Made by a program: the position numbers and the translations under genes. This document shows, in pieces, positions 15,604-22,901 of a DNA stretch of 26,714 bases. The notes beneath the pieces are model-generated. The model did not search any database. It worked only from the letters and a program-made list of their open reading frames with translations, and was not told the origin of the DNA. Source of the DNA: Syntrophaceae bacterium UBA5764 (GTDB lineage: Bacteria; Desulfobacterota; Syntrophia; Syntrophales; Smithellaceae). The DNA lies in contig DIEW01000072.1 of NCBI GenBank assembly GCA_002418825.1, positions 1 to 26,714 of the forward strand, in the 5' to 3' direction. The stretch's first letter is position 1. The number at the start of each line of letters is the position of its first letter.

Positions 15604-16764
15604 TTAGAGCACCCGGACATTAATCACGCCTTCGATGGTCTTAATTTTCCCGACCAAGTCTTCGCCGATATCGCCTTCCAAATCAATGATATTGTAAGCT
15701 AGGTTTCCTTTGCTTTTGTTAATCATGTCCGCGATATTGAGGTTGTTCTCAGCGAGCAGGCCTGTGATTTTCTCTATCATGCCCGGCGTGTTCTGATTGG
15801 ATATGGTGATTCTTTTCTTGCCTGACCTGTCGAGGAAACACTCCGGGAAATTCACTGAATTCTTGATGTTTCCGTTTTCCAGGAAATCCATCAGCTGCAA
15901 GGCGGCCATGATGGCACAGTTTTCTTCCGATTCCTCTGTGGAGGCGCCGAGATGCGGGATGGCAATGACTTTGTCGGTTTTAATAACTTCTTCATCCGGA
16001 AAGTCTGTAACATAACAGCTCACGATACCGTCGGCGATAGCTTTTTTCAGTGCCGCGGTATCCACAAGCCCGCCGCGGGCGAAGTTCAACAGCACAACAC
16101 CCTTTTTCATGACCGCAAGCTTATCAGAGCTGATGAAGCCTTTAGTGTCTTTATTCTGGGGAACGTGCAGAGTGATATAGTCGGAACTTGACAGGAGCCG
16201 CTCCAGGCTGGGAGCCTTTTTGATGTTTCGGGAAAGCCTCCATGCCGCCTCAATGGACAGGAACGGATCGTATCCCATCACTTCCATGCCCAACGCTTCG
16301 GCGGCGTTGGCCACCATGGTACCGATGGCGCCTAAGCCCACCACTCCCAGGGTTTTGCCCTGGATTTCCGTGCCGACAAACTGGGCTTTGCCCTTTTCGA
16401 TGAGATCGGGCACTTTATCACCCTGGCCTACAAGACCTTTAGCCCAGATAATACCGTCCGCAACGTGGCGGGCCGCCAAGATCATGCCCAAGATGACCAA
16501 TTCCTTGACACCGTTCGCGTTTGCTCCGGGGGTATTGAAAACAACAATTCCTTTCTCGGAACATTTGTCGATAGGAATATTGTTGACGCCGGCGCCGGCG
16601 CGAGCAATGGCTTTAACACTTGAAGGCAGAGTCATGTCTTTCATTTCCTTGCTTCTCACCATTATTCCGTCGGGATCGGAGATATCAGCGTGATACTCGT
16701 ACTTGTCGGTGAAAACACTCAAGCCTTTTTTCGAAATCTTGTTCAACAGATCAATCCGATACAT
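15604..16764 (-). CDS. serA: D-3-phosphoglycerate dehydrogenase, ACT-domain form
   Basis: Oxidises 3-phosphoglycerate to 3-phosphohydroxypyruvate with NAD, the first step of serine synthesis. The 386-residue product has the D-2-hydroxyacid dehydrogenase fold: NTPGANANGVKELVI, nucleotide loop GLGAIGTMVANAAEALGMEV, catalytic Arg in NFARGGLVD, and catalytic His in IPHLGASTEESEENC. The C-terminal ~75 residues form an ACT domain (NQNTPGMIEKITGLLAENN), the serine-sensing regulatory module. The frame opens upstream to 16824, but ATG 16764 has AGGAGG four bases before it and is the real start. Another D-2-hydroxyacid dehydrogenase activity is possible, but the ACT domain argues for SerA. Confidence 0.9.
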   Translation of the reverse strand: MYRIDLLNKISKKGLSVFTDKYEYHADISDPDGIMVRSKEMKDMTLPSSVKAIARAGAGVNNIPIDKCSEKGIVVFNTPGANANGVKELVILGMILAARHVADGIIWAKGLVGQGDKVPDLIEKGKAQFVGTEIQGKTLGVVGLGAIGTMVANAAEALGMEVMGYDPFLSIEAAWRLSRNIKKAPSLERLLSSSDYITLHVPQNKDTKGFISSDKLAVMKKGVVLLNFARGGLVDTAALKKAIADGIVSCYVTDFPDEEVIKTDKVIAIPHLGASTEESEENCAIMAALQLMDFLENGNIKNSVNFPECFLDRSGKKRITISNQNTPGMIEKITGLLAENNLNIADMINKSKGNLAYNIIDLEGDIGEDLVGKIKTIEGVINVRVL

Positions 16765-17184
16765 AAAACCTCCTGTTTGTTTCCGTAACTTTTTATTAGA
16801 GAGTATCCGGACAAAACCGGACACTTACTTTCACGGCACAGCTCCAAAACAAATTGTCCTTATGATTTTTAATAAGAACCTTAAGTTTTGCGGACGTGAG
16901 TATAAAGTGGGCACTCTTACGTGTCAAGAAAATCTTGGCCGCAAAATATGGATGTTCCCCAACGGCGTTTGCCTGCTGCAAATCATTGTAATATTTCAAC
17001 AAACACTTAATGATGACAAATATTTCTTTAAATCGGCATCATACATTAACCAAAGCAGAAAACGTCCCCGATATTCTCTTGCCTCAAACAAACCTTTGCC
17101 TTTTTCGCTCCGCGAGCAAAACGTCAGGAATAGAGACTTCCCTTTTTTCGCCGGTTGCTAAAACTGGTTTCCTTTTGCGAGGAA
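16765..17184. other. serA leader and intergenic stretch
   Basis: No credible long gene is seen. The stretch holds the serA promoter, a leader of about 128 bases with a possible 12-codon ORF, and a direct/inverted TCCGG-CCGGA element (about 16806-16821). The right half (16930-17184) is the 3' flank of the AGCS gene; I found only a weak imperfect hairpin there and no clear terminator. Confidence 0.5.
16899..16927 (-). promoter_or_regulatory. Sigma-70-type promoter of serA
   Basis: On the - strand: TTGACA (16922-16927), a 17-base spacer, then TATACT (16899-16904). This is a near-consensus promoter facing serA. Transcription would start near 16892, leaving a leader of roughly 128 bases. Confidence 0.75.
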
Positions 17185-18567
17185 TTACTTGGCCCGCGTT
17201 TCATCGTTGATCAAAGGCCCATCCTTATCCAGGTTATGCTCCCAGAGATACTCTTTCGTCTCCTTTACTATGACACCGCTTAATAGCAGCAATGCCACCA
17301 GATTGGGAATGGCCATGAGCGCGTTCGCGGCATCTGAAAAATCCCATACCAGCGGCAGTGATGCCGTAGCTCCCACAAATACTCCCAGCGTAAATAAAAT
17401 ACGATAGGGTTTGATGCCCTTTTTTCCGAAGAGGTATTCCACCCCCCTTTCCCCGTAATAAGACCAGCCTAAAATAGTAGAGTACACAAAAGTGAAAAGT
17501 CCGACAGTAAGGACTATTGGCCCGATTACCGGTATTTGTGAGAAAGCCGCGTTGGTAACTTCCGCGCCGTTCAATCCTTCGGAGATATTCGGATATTTCA
17601 TAATGGTGGTCACCAGCACTAGGCCGGTCATCAGGCAAATTACCACTGTATCCCAAAAGGTTCCGGTGGCGGATACGAGAGCCTGGCGGATAGGATTTTT
17701 TGTCTGCGCGGCGGCGGCGGCGATGGGAGCAGACCCTAAACCCGATTCATTAGAAAACATGCCGCGGGCAATCCCATATCTGGTGGCCATCAAAACAGTA
17801 GCGCCGATAAAGCCTCCGCCGGCGGCATGAGGGGTAAAGGCTGATTTTACGATCAGAGCGATGGCGGGCACTATGTAATTGGCGTTGAGCGCCAAGATAA
17901 TCAAGCAACCTATAACGTAGCAAATTGCCATAAAGGGAACCAGCTTTTCACAGACGCGGGCTATGGATTTTATCCCTCCGATGATGACGATTCCCACAAG
18001 TATCGTCATCATCACGCCGGTTATATAGGGAGAAAGATTCAAGGTATTCCCCGCAAGAGCCGAGATGGAGTTCGCCTGTGTCATGTTGCCGATACCAAAA
18101 GACGCGATGGCGGTAAAGATGCAGAACAGCACGGCAAGCCATTTCATTTTCAGGCCTTTTTCCAGGGCATACATCGGCCCTCCCAGCATGGTGCCGTCGG
18201 AAGTCTTGACCCTGTATTTAACCGCCAGCAGGGCCTCGCTGTATTTTGTGGATATTCCAAACACGCCGGTCAGCCACATCCAAAGAACCGCTCCGGGCCC
18301 TCCCAGCGTGACGGCCGTGGCGACACCGACAATGTTCCCTGTGCCGATGGTGGCGGCCAGGGCTGTGGTCAGGGCGCCGAACTGACTGACGTCACCTTCT
18401 CCGCTCGTATCTTTTTTAAAGGATAACTTGATACCGAGGCCGACATAGCGTTGAATAAAACGTAGACGGAATGTCAGAAAAAGATGAGTGCCAAACAGAA
18501 GTACCAGAATCGGCGGTCCCCAGAGGTAACCATTGAGCCAGATGATAAAATCATGAAATGCCTGCAT
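17185..18567 (-). CDS. AGCS-family sodium:alanine/glycine symporter
   Basis: Inner-membrane sodium-coupled amino-acid importer, 460 residues with about ten to eleven hydrophobic segments. Family marks are GALTTALAATIGTGNIVGVA (about 64-83), GGPGAVLWMWLTGVFG, KYSEALLAVKYR, GGPMYAL, and the stretch FSNESGLGSAPIAAAAA followed by NP.RQ.LVS..GTF.DT. AAGGAG precedes ATG 18567. It lies upstream of serA on the same strand but is separated by 420 bases and serA has its own promoter, so they are likely independent. Alanine or glycine with Na+ is the usual substrate; serine is possible. Confidence 0.92.
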   Translation of the reverse strand: MQAFHDFIIWLNGYLWGPPILVLLFGTHLFLTFRLRFIQRYVGLGIKLSFKKDTSGEGDVSQFGALTTALAATIGTGNIVGVATAVTLGGPGAVLWMWLTGVFGISTKYSEALLAVKYRVKTSDGTMLGGPMYALEKGLKMKWLAVLFCIFTAIASFGIGNMTQANSISALAGNTLNLSPYITGVMMTILVGIVIIGGIKSIARVCEKLVPFMAICYVIGCLIILALNANYIVPAIALIVKSAFTPHAAGGGFIGATVLMATRYGIARGMFSNESGLGSAPIAAAAAQTKNPIRQALVSATGTFWDTVVICLMTGLVLVTTIMKYPNISEGLNGAEVTNAAFSQIPVIGPIVLTVGLFTFVYSTILGWSYYGERGVEYLFGKKGIKPYRILFTLGVFVGATASLPLVWDFSDAANALMAIPNLVALLLLSGVIVKETKEYLWEHNLDKDGPLINDETRAK

Positions 18568-18617
18568 TTAACTGCTCCTTTCTGAGATGACTGAGTATTG
18601 GGAATAACGGATTACGA

Positions 18618-18644
18618 TAAAGATATTTGTGGATCGTATCTTTA
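18618..18644. promoter_or_regulatory. Inverted repeat upstream of agcS
   Basis: TAAAGATA (18618-18625) and TATCTTTA (18637-18644) are perfect 8-base arms around an 11-base spacer, 51 bases before the agcS ATG. The position fits an operator or promoter-proximal site; no protein is known to bind it. Confidence 0.4.
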
Positions 18645-18789
18645 GAGTTAGACAGATTGTGTTAGAGTAATCGGCCATAGTTTTTGTTTTTTGTTCTAAC
18701 ACCCCACGTTTTTTCATCATCCTGCGTGAAGTAAAGACAACAGCGCGCCCGGTAAATGCTCGGGGATGCAGGGCAATCCCTACCTTCTT

Positions 18790-18824
18790 GTCATTGCAAG
18801 CAAATACTATGAGCGAAGCAATCT
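18790..18824. repeat. Degenerate REP-like palindrome
   Basis: GTCATTGC ... GAGCGAAGCAATCTC resembles the intergenic element TGTCATTGCGAGCGAAGCAATCT that I recall from many bacterial genomes. ATTGC at the left pairs with GCAAT at the right around a decayed centre. Probably a relic copy. Confidence 0.5.
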
Positions 18825-18890
18825 CTTAACCTGATAAGCCTGACAAATGTTACAATTTTCAATAATTAAGGTTTGACTATATCACCCGCT

Positions 18891-18920
18891 ACTCCGAAAT
18901 AGTCCTGACTTTTTCGGAGT
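18891..18920 (-). terminator. Hairpin after hicA
   Basis: ACTCCGAAA (18891-18899) and TTTCGGAGT (18912-18920) are perfect 9-base arms around 12 bases, starting ten bases past the hicA stop. There is no T-run on either side, so it may be a weak terminator or an mRNA end-protecting structure. Confidence 0.45.
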
Positions 18921-18930
18921 TCGCAAAATA

Positions 18931-19158
18931 CTATTTCTTTTTCAAGAAAACATTAGGTGTGATGCCGGCTTCTCTTAATATTGCTCTCAATATTCCCTCC
19001 GGCATATCGCCCGGATGATTAGGTATAGTTGTATAGCGATTTTTAGAGTGATTGTACCAGATTTCGTGACTTCCCGCGGCTTGCCGGTCAAAAGCAAAGC
19101 CAAAAGATTTAAGGCGCTTTATAATTTCGCGACACCGGAAACCTGCTAATCGTCCCAC
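18931..19158 (-). CDS. hicA: HicA-family toxin (mRNA interferase)
   Basis: Small basic protein of 75 residues with a double-stranded RNA-binding-like fold; HicA toxins cut mRNA and stop translation until neutralised by HicB. The start REIIKRLKSFGF and the GSHEIW motif with the catalytic His31 are the family signature, followed by TTIPNHPGDMPEGILRAILREAGI and a lysine-rich end. The GTG start at 19158 comes three bases after the hicB stop, with AAAAGG touching it, so translation is probably coupled to the antitoxin. All expected residues are present, so the toxin looks intact. Confidence 0.88.
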   Translation of the reverse strand: MGRLAGFRCREIIKRLKSFGFAFDRQAAGSHEIWYNHSKNRYTTIPNHPGDMPEGILRAILREAGITPNVFLKKK

Positions 19159-19161
19159 CTT

Positions 19162-19392
19162 TTATGCGCTCACAATCATCGGGTAATCGAAAGAATCTTT
19201 TATTTCGGAAATTTTTATCTTGTTGTTGCGTTGAGCTCTGGCCTCCAGCAGTTTCTTGGCAACATCGCGGGCGATTTCCAGCGTTTCGGTAGCTGTGCGG
19301 CCCTGGGCAACCAAACCCGGCACATCTTTTGATGTTGCTAAATAAACTCCCTCAGGCAATTTTTTTATGTGAATTTTGATTATTTGTTCCAT
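19162..19392 (-). CDS. hicB: HicB-family antitoxin
   Basis: Antitoxin of 76 residues with the partial RNase H-like HicB fold: KKLPEGVYLATSKDVPGLVAQG followed by TATETLEIARDVAKKLL, both diagnostic. It binds and blocks HicA. The frame stays open up to 19482, but ATG 19392 has AAGGA seven bases upstream and aligns with the family start, and the upstream part is promoter sequence. It is a short form: no clear helix-turn-helix or ribbon-helix-helix domain follows residue 60, so how the pair regulates its own promoter is uncertain. Confidence 0.87.
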   Translation of the reverse strand: MEQIIKIHIKKLPEGVYLATSKDVPGLVAQGRTATETLEIARDVAKKLLEARAQRNNKIKISEIKDSFDYPMIVSA

Positions 19393-19419
19393 ATATTTCC
19401 TTGCATGACACCATGATTT

Positions 19420-19461
19420 TTTACATTTGCATGAGTATATGTAAATATAGGTAAATGTCAA
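19420..19461 (-). promoter_or_regulatory. hicBA promoter with overlapping operator-like repeat
   Basis: On the - strand TTGACA (19456-19461), 16 bases, TATACT (19434-19439): a near-consensus promoter. An inverted repeat TTTACAT (19420-19426) / ATGTAAA (19439-19445) flanks and touches the -10, and GTAAAT is repeated directly at 19441 and 19451. The layout fits autorepression by the toxin-antitoxin complex. Confidence 0.7.
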
Positions 19462-19626
19462 GAGCGCCTGAATATTAGCCATTTTTCACAATGGCTATTT
19501 CTTCAAGCGTTAAATCATATAGCCCGTAAACCAGTTTTGTCTTGCCGGCTTAAAGTTTAAAGGCTTTTGACGGATTAAATCAGGTAATTGTAGCCGTCCC
19601 CTTTTTAAACTCCAACAAATTGTTGT

Positions 19627-20292
19627 CTATTCCATCCAATGGACAAATTCATCGAGCTTCGCTCTTTCCCGCGCGAAATTGTTAAGAGGGGATGATGTGT
19701 CAGGATAGCCCACAGCGATGCCCACGACAATTTTCTTATCATCGGGAATTGCCGCTATCTTTCTGATTTCAGCGGGGTAACGCGCGGCCGCGGCCAAAAG
19801 ACAGGTACCGAGACCTTTGTCGTGCGCCGCCAGGCAGATTGTTTGAGCGATAATGCCGATATCCAGCATCTGGTATTCTACAAGATTATCCCGTGAAATA
19901 CAGGCCAGAATAAGACAGGGGGCGTCGAAAACAGAAACCATATTCTGATAGTATTTATCGCGCGCGTCTTTATCTTCTCTTTTTATGCCCTGCGCTGATA
20001 AAACGATTTTGCCCAGCTGGCCATACCTGGCTTTCATGGCGTCAGGCCATTGCGTGAGCATAGGCACGTCGGACGCGATTTCCGCGCCGGCCAGCGTTTG
20101 CTGGAGATTCATTTCTTTGAATTTTGCCAGAATCTTGCCCGTCAGTATGTATAAATCCCAGGGCTGTGTATTCCCCCACGATGGCGACCAGCGCGCCGTC
20201 TCCAGAATCTCCATAATTAAATTTCTGGGCACATCCTGCGGTTTGAATTTACGAATACTTCGTCTTCCTTTAATCGCGGCTGTTAATTCCAT
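19627..20292 (-). CDS. Nitroreductase-family flavoprotein
   Basis: FMN-dependent oxidoreductase of the nitroreductase fold, 221 residues. The FMN phosphate-binding GRRSIRKF (9-16), ARWSPSWGNTQPW (33-45) and the C-terminal AAHDKGLGTCLLAA plus VGIAVGYPD are characteristic. Such enzymes reduce nitroaromatics, quinones or enones with NAD(P)H; the physiological substrate cannot be read here. AAGGAGG precedes ATG 20292. It is alone, in the same direction as its neighbours but with gaps of over 100 bases on both sides. Confidence 0.9.
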   Translation of the reverse strand: MELTAAIKGRRSIRKFKPQDVPRNLIMEILETARWSPSWGNTQPWDLYILTGKILAKFKEMNLQQTLAGAEIASDVPMLTQWPDAMKARYGQLGKIVLSAQGIKREDKDARDKYYQNMVSVFDAPCLILACISRDNLVEYQMLDIGIIAQTICLAAHDKGLGTCLLAAAARYPAEIRKIAAIPDDKKIVVGIAVGYPDTSSPLNNFARERAKLDEFVHWME

Positions 20293-20417
20293 GTTAACCT
20301 CCTTAGCGGAATCAATCCGTTTATTATTGATATTAAAATCAAATAGAATTCAATATAGATAATTAAGTATTATGTCCCCGCATTGCTGTATGCACGCACA
20401 ATCAAGCTATTTATTAT

Positions 20418-20717
20418 TTAACGAATGCCCTCTCGAATATATGTCGGAATTTTCAGGAATTCATCATCGGGAGAAGACTCTCTTAATCCTGACATTCTTC
20501 TTTCCTGAATAGTTTTTCCAAAAGCCTTTAAATGAATCTTTTCAATGATATCCTTTAACTCTTCATATTGGAATAGATTTAAGGCCCTGGCCGCGGTCAG
20601 ATAACCGTCAATATATTTTTTGCTTTCTTTAGACTCAGAACCTGTCCGTTTAATTTCCCTGTAATAGTCATTTAATAATTTGGTTAAAACGCTAATGTAG
20701 CGTTCTTTATTTATCAT
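20418..20717 (-). CDS. Unknown small helical protein (99 aa)
   Basis: I do not recognise this family. The 99-residue protein is hydrophilic, charged and predicted by eye to be mostly helical (KYISVLTKLLNDYY-like start, YEELKDIIEKIHLKAF in the middle), with no signal peptide, membrane segment or cysteine. GGAG lies about 11 bases before ATG 20717, a longer spacing than usual. Flanks are AT-rich and the gene stands alone, as is common for accessory or phage-derived genes, but no further evidence of phage origin is seen. Confidence 0.6.
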   Translation of the reverse strand: MINKERYISVLTKLLNDYYREIKRTGSESKESKKYIDGYLTAARALNLFQYEELKDIIEKIHLKAFGKTIQERRMSGLRESSPDDEFLKIPTYIREGIR

Positions 20718-20833
20718 GGCTCAAATATCTCCTGAAAATGCAAGTTATTCAACCCTTGTAAATATTATTATGCGGATCGAATTATGCTTTATGTCCCCCG
20801 AATTGTTATACAGCCAACACATTGGCGATAATT

Positions 20834-20871
20834 AAAATAAAAGATTTAACCGCGATTACGTCTTTTATTTT
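20834..20871 (-). terminator. AT-rich terminator overlapping the CYTH stop codon
   Basis: AAAATAAAAGA (20834-20844) and TCTTTTATTTT (20861-20871) are perfect 11-base arms around 16 bases. Read on the - strand the hairpin starts in the last codons of the CYTH gene and is followed by TTTTAATT. The stem is weak because it is almost all A-T. Confidence 0.5.
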
Positions 20872-21338
20872 TTACCTTTTGGCCATTTAGAATATGGATA
20901 TGAGCAGAGGTTTGAATTAAAATAACGCTCATCATGCGTAACTTCCTCGCCCAGCCAGGAAGGACGTTCAAAGACTTGGTTTTCCTTCTGAAGCTCCACT
21001 TCCGCCAGAATCAGCCCTGCGTTCTCGCCCAGGAATTCATCTATCTCCCAAATCAGACCGTCGCATGCAATTTTGTATCTAATCTTTTCGATGAGCGGTC
21101 CTTCGCACAACTTTAATAAATCTTGGGCATGGGCGGTTGGGATTTCATATTCATACTCCTCGCGCGTCGCACCAGTTGTCAAGCCCTTGATTGTCAGAAA
21201 AGCTTTATCGCCGCCCAGCCGCACACGAACGGTGCGTTCTTTATCAGTATTGAGATAGCCCTGGATACAGCGGATACCTTCGCCATTTCGCCATCCATCT
21301 CCACTTACAAGAAACTTTCGCTCGATTTCAAGGGGCAT
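20865..21338 (-). CDS. CYTH-domain protein (triphosphate tunnel family)
   Basis: A 157-residue single CYTH domain, an eight-stranded tunnel that binds triphosphate compounds with divalent metal; bacterial members are inorganic triphosphatases or adenylate-cyclase-like. The N-terminal EIERKFLV gives the ExExK metal/phosphate motif (Glu4, Glu6, Lys8); later strands RTVRVRLGGDKAFLTIKG, REEYEYEIP, WEIDEF and LAEVEL supply the alternating basic and acidic tunnel residues. The frame extends to a TTG at 21371, but ATG 21338 puts EIERKF at the usual place. No HD, CHAD or other domain is fused. Inorganic triphosphatase is the likeliest activity. Confidence 0.85.
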   Translation of the reverse strand: MPLEIERKFLVSGDGWRNGEGIRCIQGYLNTDKERTVRVRLGGDKAFLTIKGLTTGATREEYEYEIPTAHAQDLLKLCEGPLIEKIRYKIACDGLIWEIDEFLGENAGLILAEVELQKENQVFERPSWLGEEVTHDERYFNSNLCSYPYSKWPKGKK

Positions 21339-21430
21339 AGAATATCGTTCAAAATTAAGTTTATACTTCAATGCAAATGCTGTTTATTGATAACATATAA
21401 TTATATTTTATAATAGCCTCTTTCATCTAT

Positions 21431-21457
21431 CGAAATGTCAAGAATAAAGATGCGACC
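21431..21457. repeat. 27-bp dispersed repeat, copy 1
   Basis: CGAAATGTCAAGAATAAAGA followed by TGCGACC; 26 of 27 bases match the second copy at 22793-22819. A further similar stretch GATTTTTCAAT occurs downstream of both copies. See copy 2. Confidence 0.75.
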
Positions 21458-21536
21458 ACGTTTTCTTGTCCCTAATTTTAATGCTGAAACTGATTTTTCA
21501 ATACCTGACCCGAATTTTCTTTCTCGAACGATATTG

Positions 21537-22031
21537 CTAAACATATTTTTCGCTATCCTGATAAAGTTCTTCCAATGTTCCAAGCACAATACGTATTGAC
21601 GCTCTGCTTTGAGGTGTATGCTCCTGGGATACGAGAGGGTCTTTCTGCATTTCAAAAATCTGTTCAAGATTCTGTTTGGAAAAACGTATCTCTACAAATG
21701 TATCTTTTTTAACAATCAGGTTATCTTTGAATGTATTCAGGTCTTTGGTTAGTTTTGCTAATTTATTCAGAGATGTTTGCGATATTGCCTGTTTATCTTT
21801 TTCCAGCTGGGATATTTGTTCAATTAAATCGAGCACAAATTTTTTGTTTTCGGAATCTTCAATTAAATCGGGTAAGCTTTTTAATATGATGGTCGGGTCA
21901 TCTGAGATGTTGCACTGATCTGTTTCTGATGAAAGCACCAGGTACCCGCCCAATTGGTCATATTTATCCATAATTTTTTTAAAGAGGACTTTTGCATGCT
22001 TCACCGCAATCTGTAAGCGGTCTTTTTTCAT
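21537..22031 (-). CDS. Unknown coiled-coil protein (164 aa)
   Basis: I do not recognise this family. The 164-residue protein is acidic to neutral and largely helical; residues about 60-115 (leucine and lysine-rich, EQISQLEKDKQAISQ, LNKLAKLTKDLNTF) look like a coiled coil. No signal peptide or membrane helix. GAGGAG lies about nine bases before ATG 22031. It begins 24 bases after the stop of the next unknown gene, so the two probably form an operon. A same-strand overlapping frame (21401-21667) is a shadow. Confidence 0.68.
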   Translation of the reverse strand: MKKDRLQIAVKHAKVLFKKIMDKYDQLGGYLVLSSETDQCNISDDPTIILKSLPDLIEDSENKKFVLDLIEQISQLEKDKQAISQTSLNKLAKLTKDLNTFKDNLIVKKDTFVEIRFSKQNLEQIFEMQKDPLVSQEHTPQSRASIRIVLGTLEELYQDSEKYV

Positions 22032-22055
22032 GATAGCCTGCTCCTCAGCTTAAAA

Positions 22056-22502
22056 CTAATTCAACCGGTTTTTGTTATATTGATTATTTATCCGGAAGGC
22101 TTCTTCCACTTCTTCAAGGGAGTATTCTGGCGGCAATGGCGAATATTGCGGATCAATAAGCATAACAGAGCCTTTATCATTCGTGAGAATAGAATAGCGG
22201 CCGGTTGCGGTCATGATTTTACCTTCGGTAATTTCCGCGACAATTATCTTTTGATCTTCAAGACATTCAGGGAGAAAATACAGATTTAACTTAAATACAT
22301 TGCCGATACTGTCGAGTGCCAGGCAATCAATGTTAACCTGTATGGCGGGTTCAGCTTTCTCGTTAAACGTTGACTTTACGGAAAGAATTTTTACAATGGT
22401 GTTGAGCTCAGCACCATGGGTAAAATAATAAAAAGGCACGATATCATAAACTTCACCCGTTTCATTATTTTTTATTGTGCCGGTAATGATCTTGTCCGTC
22501 AC
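22056..22502 (-). CDS. Unknown beta-rich protein (148 aa)
   Basis: I do not recognise this family. The 148-residue protein has alternating hydrophobic strands over its first 110 residues (IITGTIKN, YDIVPFYYF, IQVNIDCLALD, VFKLNLYFLP, KIIVAEITEGKIMTATG), suggesting a beta-barrel or OB-like fold; this is by eye only. The C-terminal part (PEYSLEEVEEAFRINNQYNKNRLN) is a short charged tail. It starts with GTG 22502 and has AGGGG about ten bases upstream. Cytoplasmic, no signal. It heads a probable two-gene unit with the coiled-coil protein. Confidence 0.66.
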   Translation of the reverse strand: MTDKIITGTIKNNETGEVYDIVPFYYFTHGAELNTIVKILSVKSTFNEKAEPAIQVNIDCLALDSIGNVFKLNLYFLPECLEDQKIIVAEITEGKIMTATGRYSILTNDKGSVMLIDPQYSPLPPEYSLEEVEEAFRINNQYNKNRLN

Positions 22503-22901
22503 TTTCTGCCCCTTTCGTTGAATAATTTACAAAAAATGTTCCTGCTCCCTTTTACGCCAAAATCTAAACTTTTTTTATTGATAATTCAATGACAGGACGA
22601 CAAACGTGTGTCGCATTATTTGTTTTGTTTTATCTAGATTAACTGATTGATATTACGGATGTTATTGTAGGCACAAGTTAAGAATGATCTGTCTTAAATG
22701 ATTGAACGGTTTCTTGATTGATAAGAGACAATATATCTTTAATATAATTGGTTTTATGTTCCGCGCATTCTATTTATATTTTTTCGGCTAAACGAAATGT
22801 CAAGAATAAAGATTCGACCCTGATTTATTCGGTGATCACGATTTTTCAATGCATTCTCTAATCTGTGATTGTCTTACATTCAGACGTTGCACACTGCCAT
22901 C
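22503..22901. other. Intergenic region between hsdM and the unknown pair
   Basis: No gene seen in this AT-rich stretch. It holds copy 2 of the 27-bp repeat, a small hairpin CGACA/TGTCG (near 22598-22613), the 8-base palindrome GTGATCAC (near 22833), and a weak promoter-like TTGAAT-N17-TAGATT on the - strand facing the GTG at 22502. Confidence 0.4.
22793..22819. repeat. 27-bp dispersed repeat, copy 2
   Basis: CGAAATGTCAAGAATAAAGA followed by TTCGACC, one mismatch from copy 1 at 21431-21457 and in the same orientation. The two copies bracket the unknown gene pair 1.36 kb apart. Confidence 0.75.

Larger units (their letters stand above)
18568..18930. other. Intergenic region between agcS and hicA
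   Basis: No gene seen. Near the left end is the agcS upstream region with an operator-like inverted repeat (18618-18644). Further right lie a degenerate dispersed palindrome (18790-18824) and the hairpin after hicA (18891-18920). Confidence 0.5.

Noticed and set aside
17100..17170. Hairpins (GCTC/GAGC and CCGGTT/AACTGG) as the agcS terminator
   Set aside because: Stems are short or mismatched and on the - strand are followed by A-runs rather than T-runs.
21401..21667. Same-strand 88-codon frame overlapping the coiled-coil gene
   Set aside because: It overlaps the better-supported gene out of frame, lacks a ribosome site and its end reads through the repeat copy.
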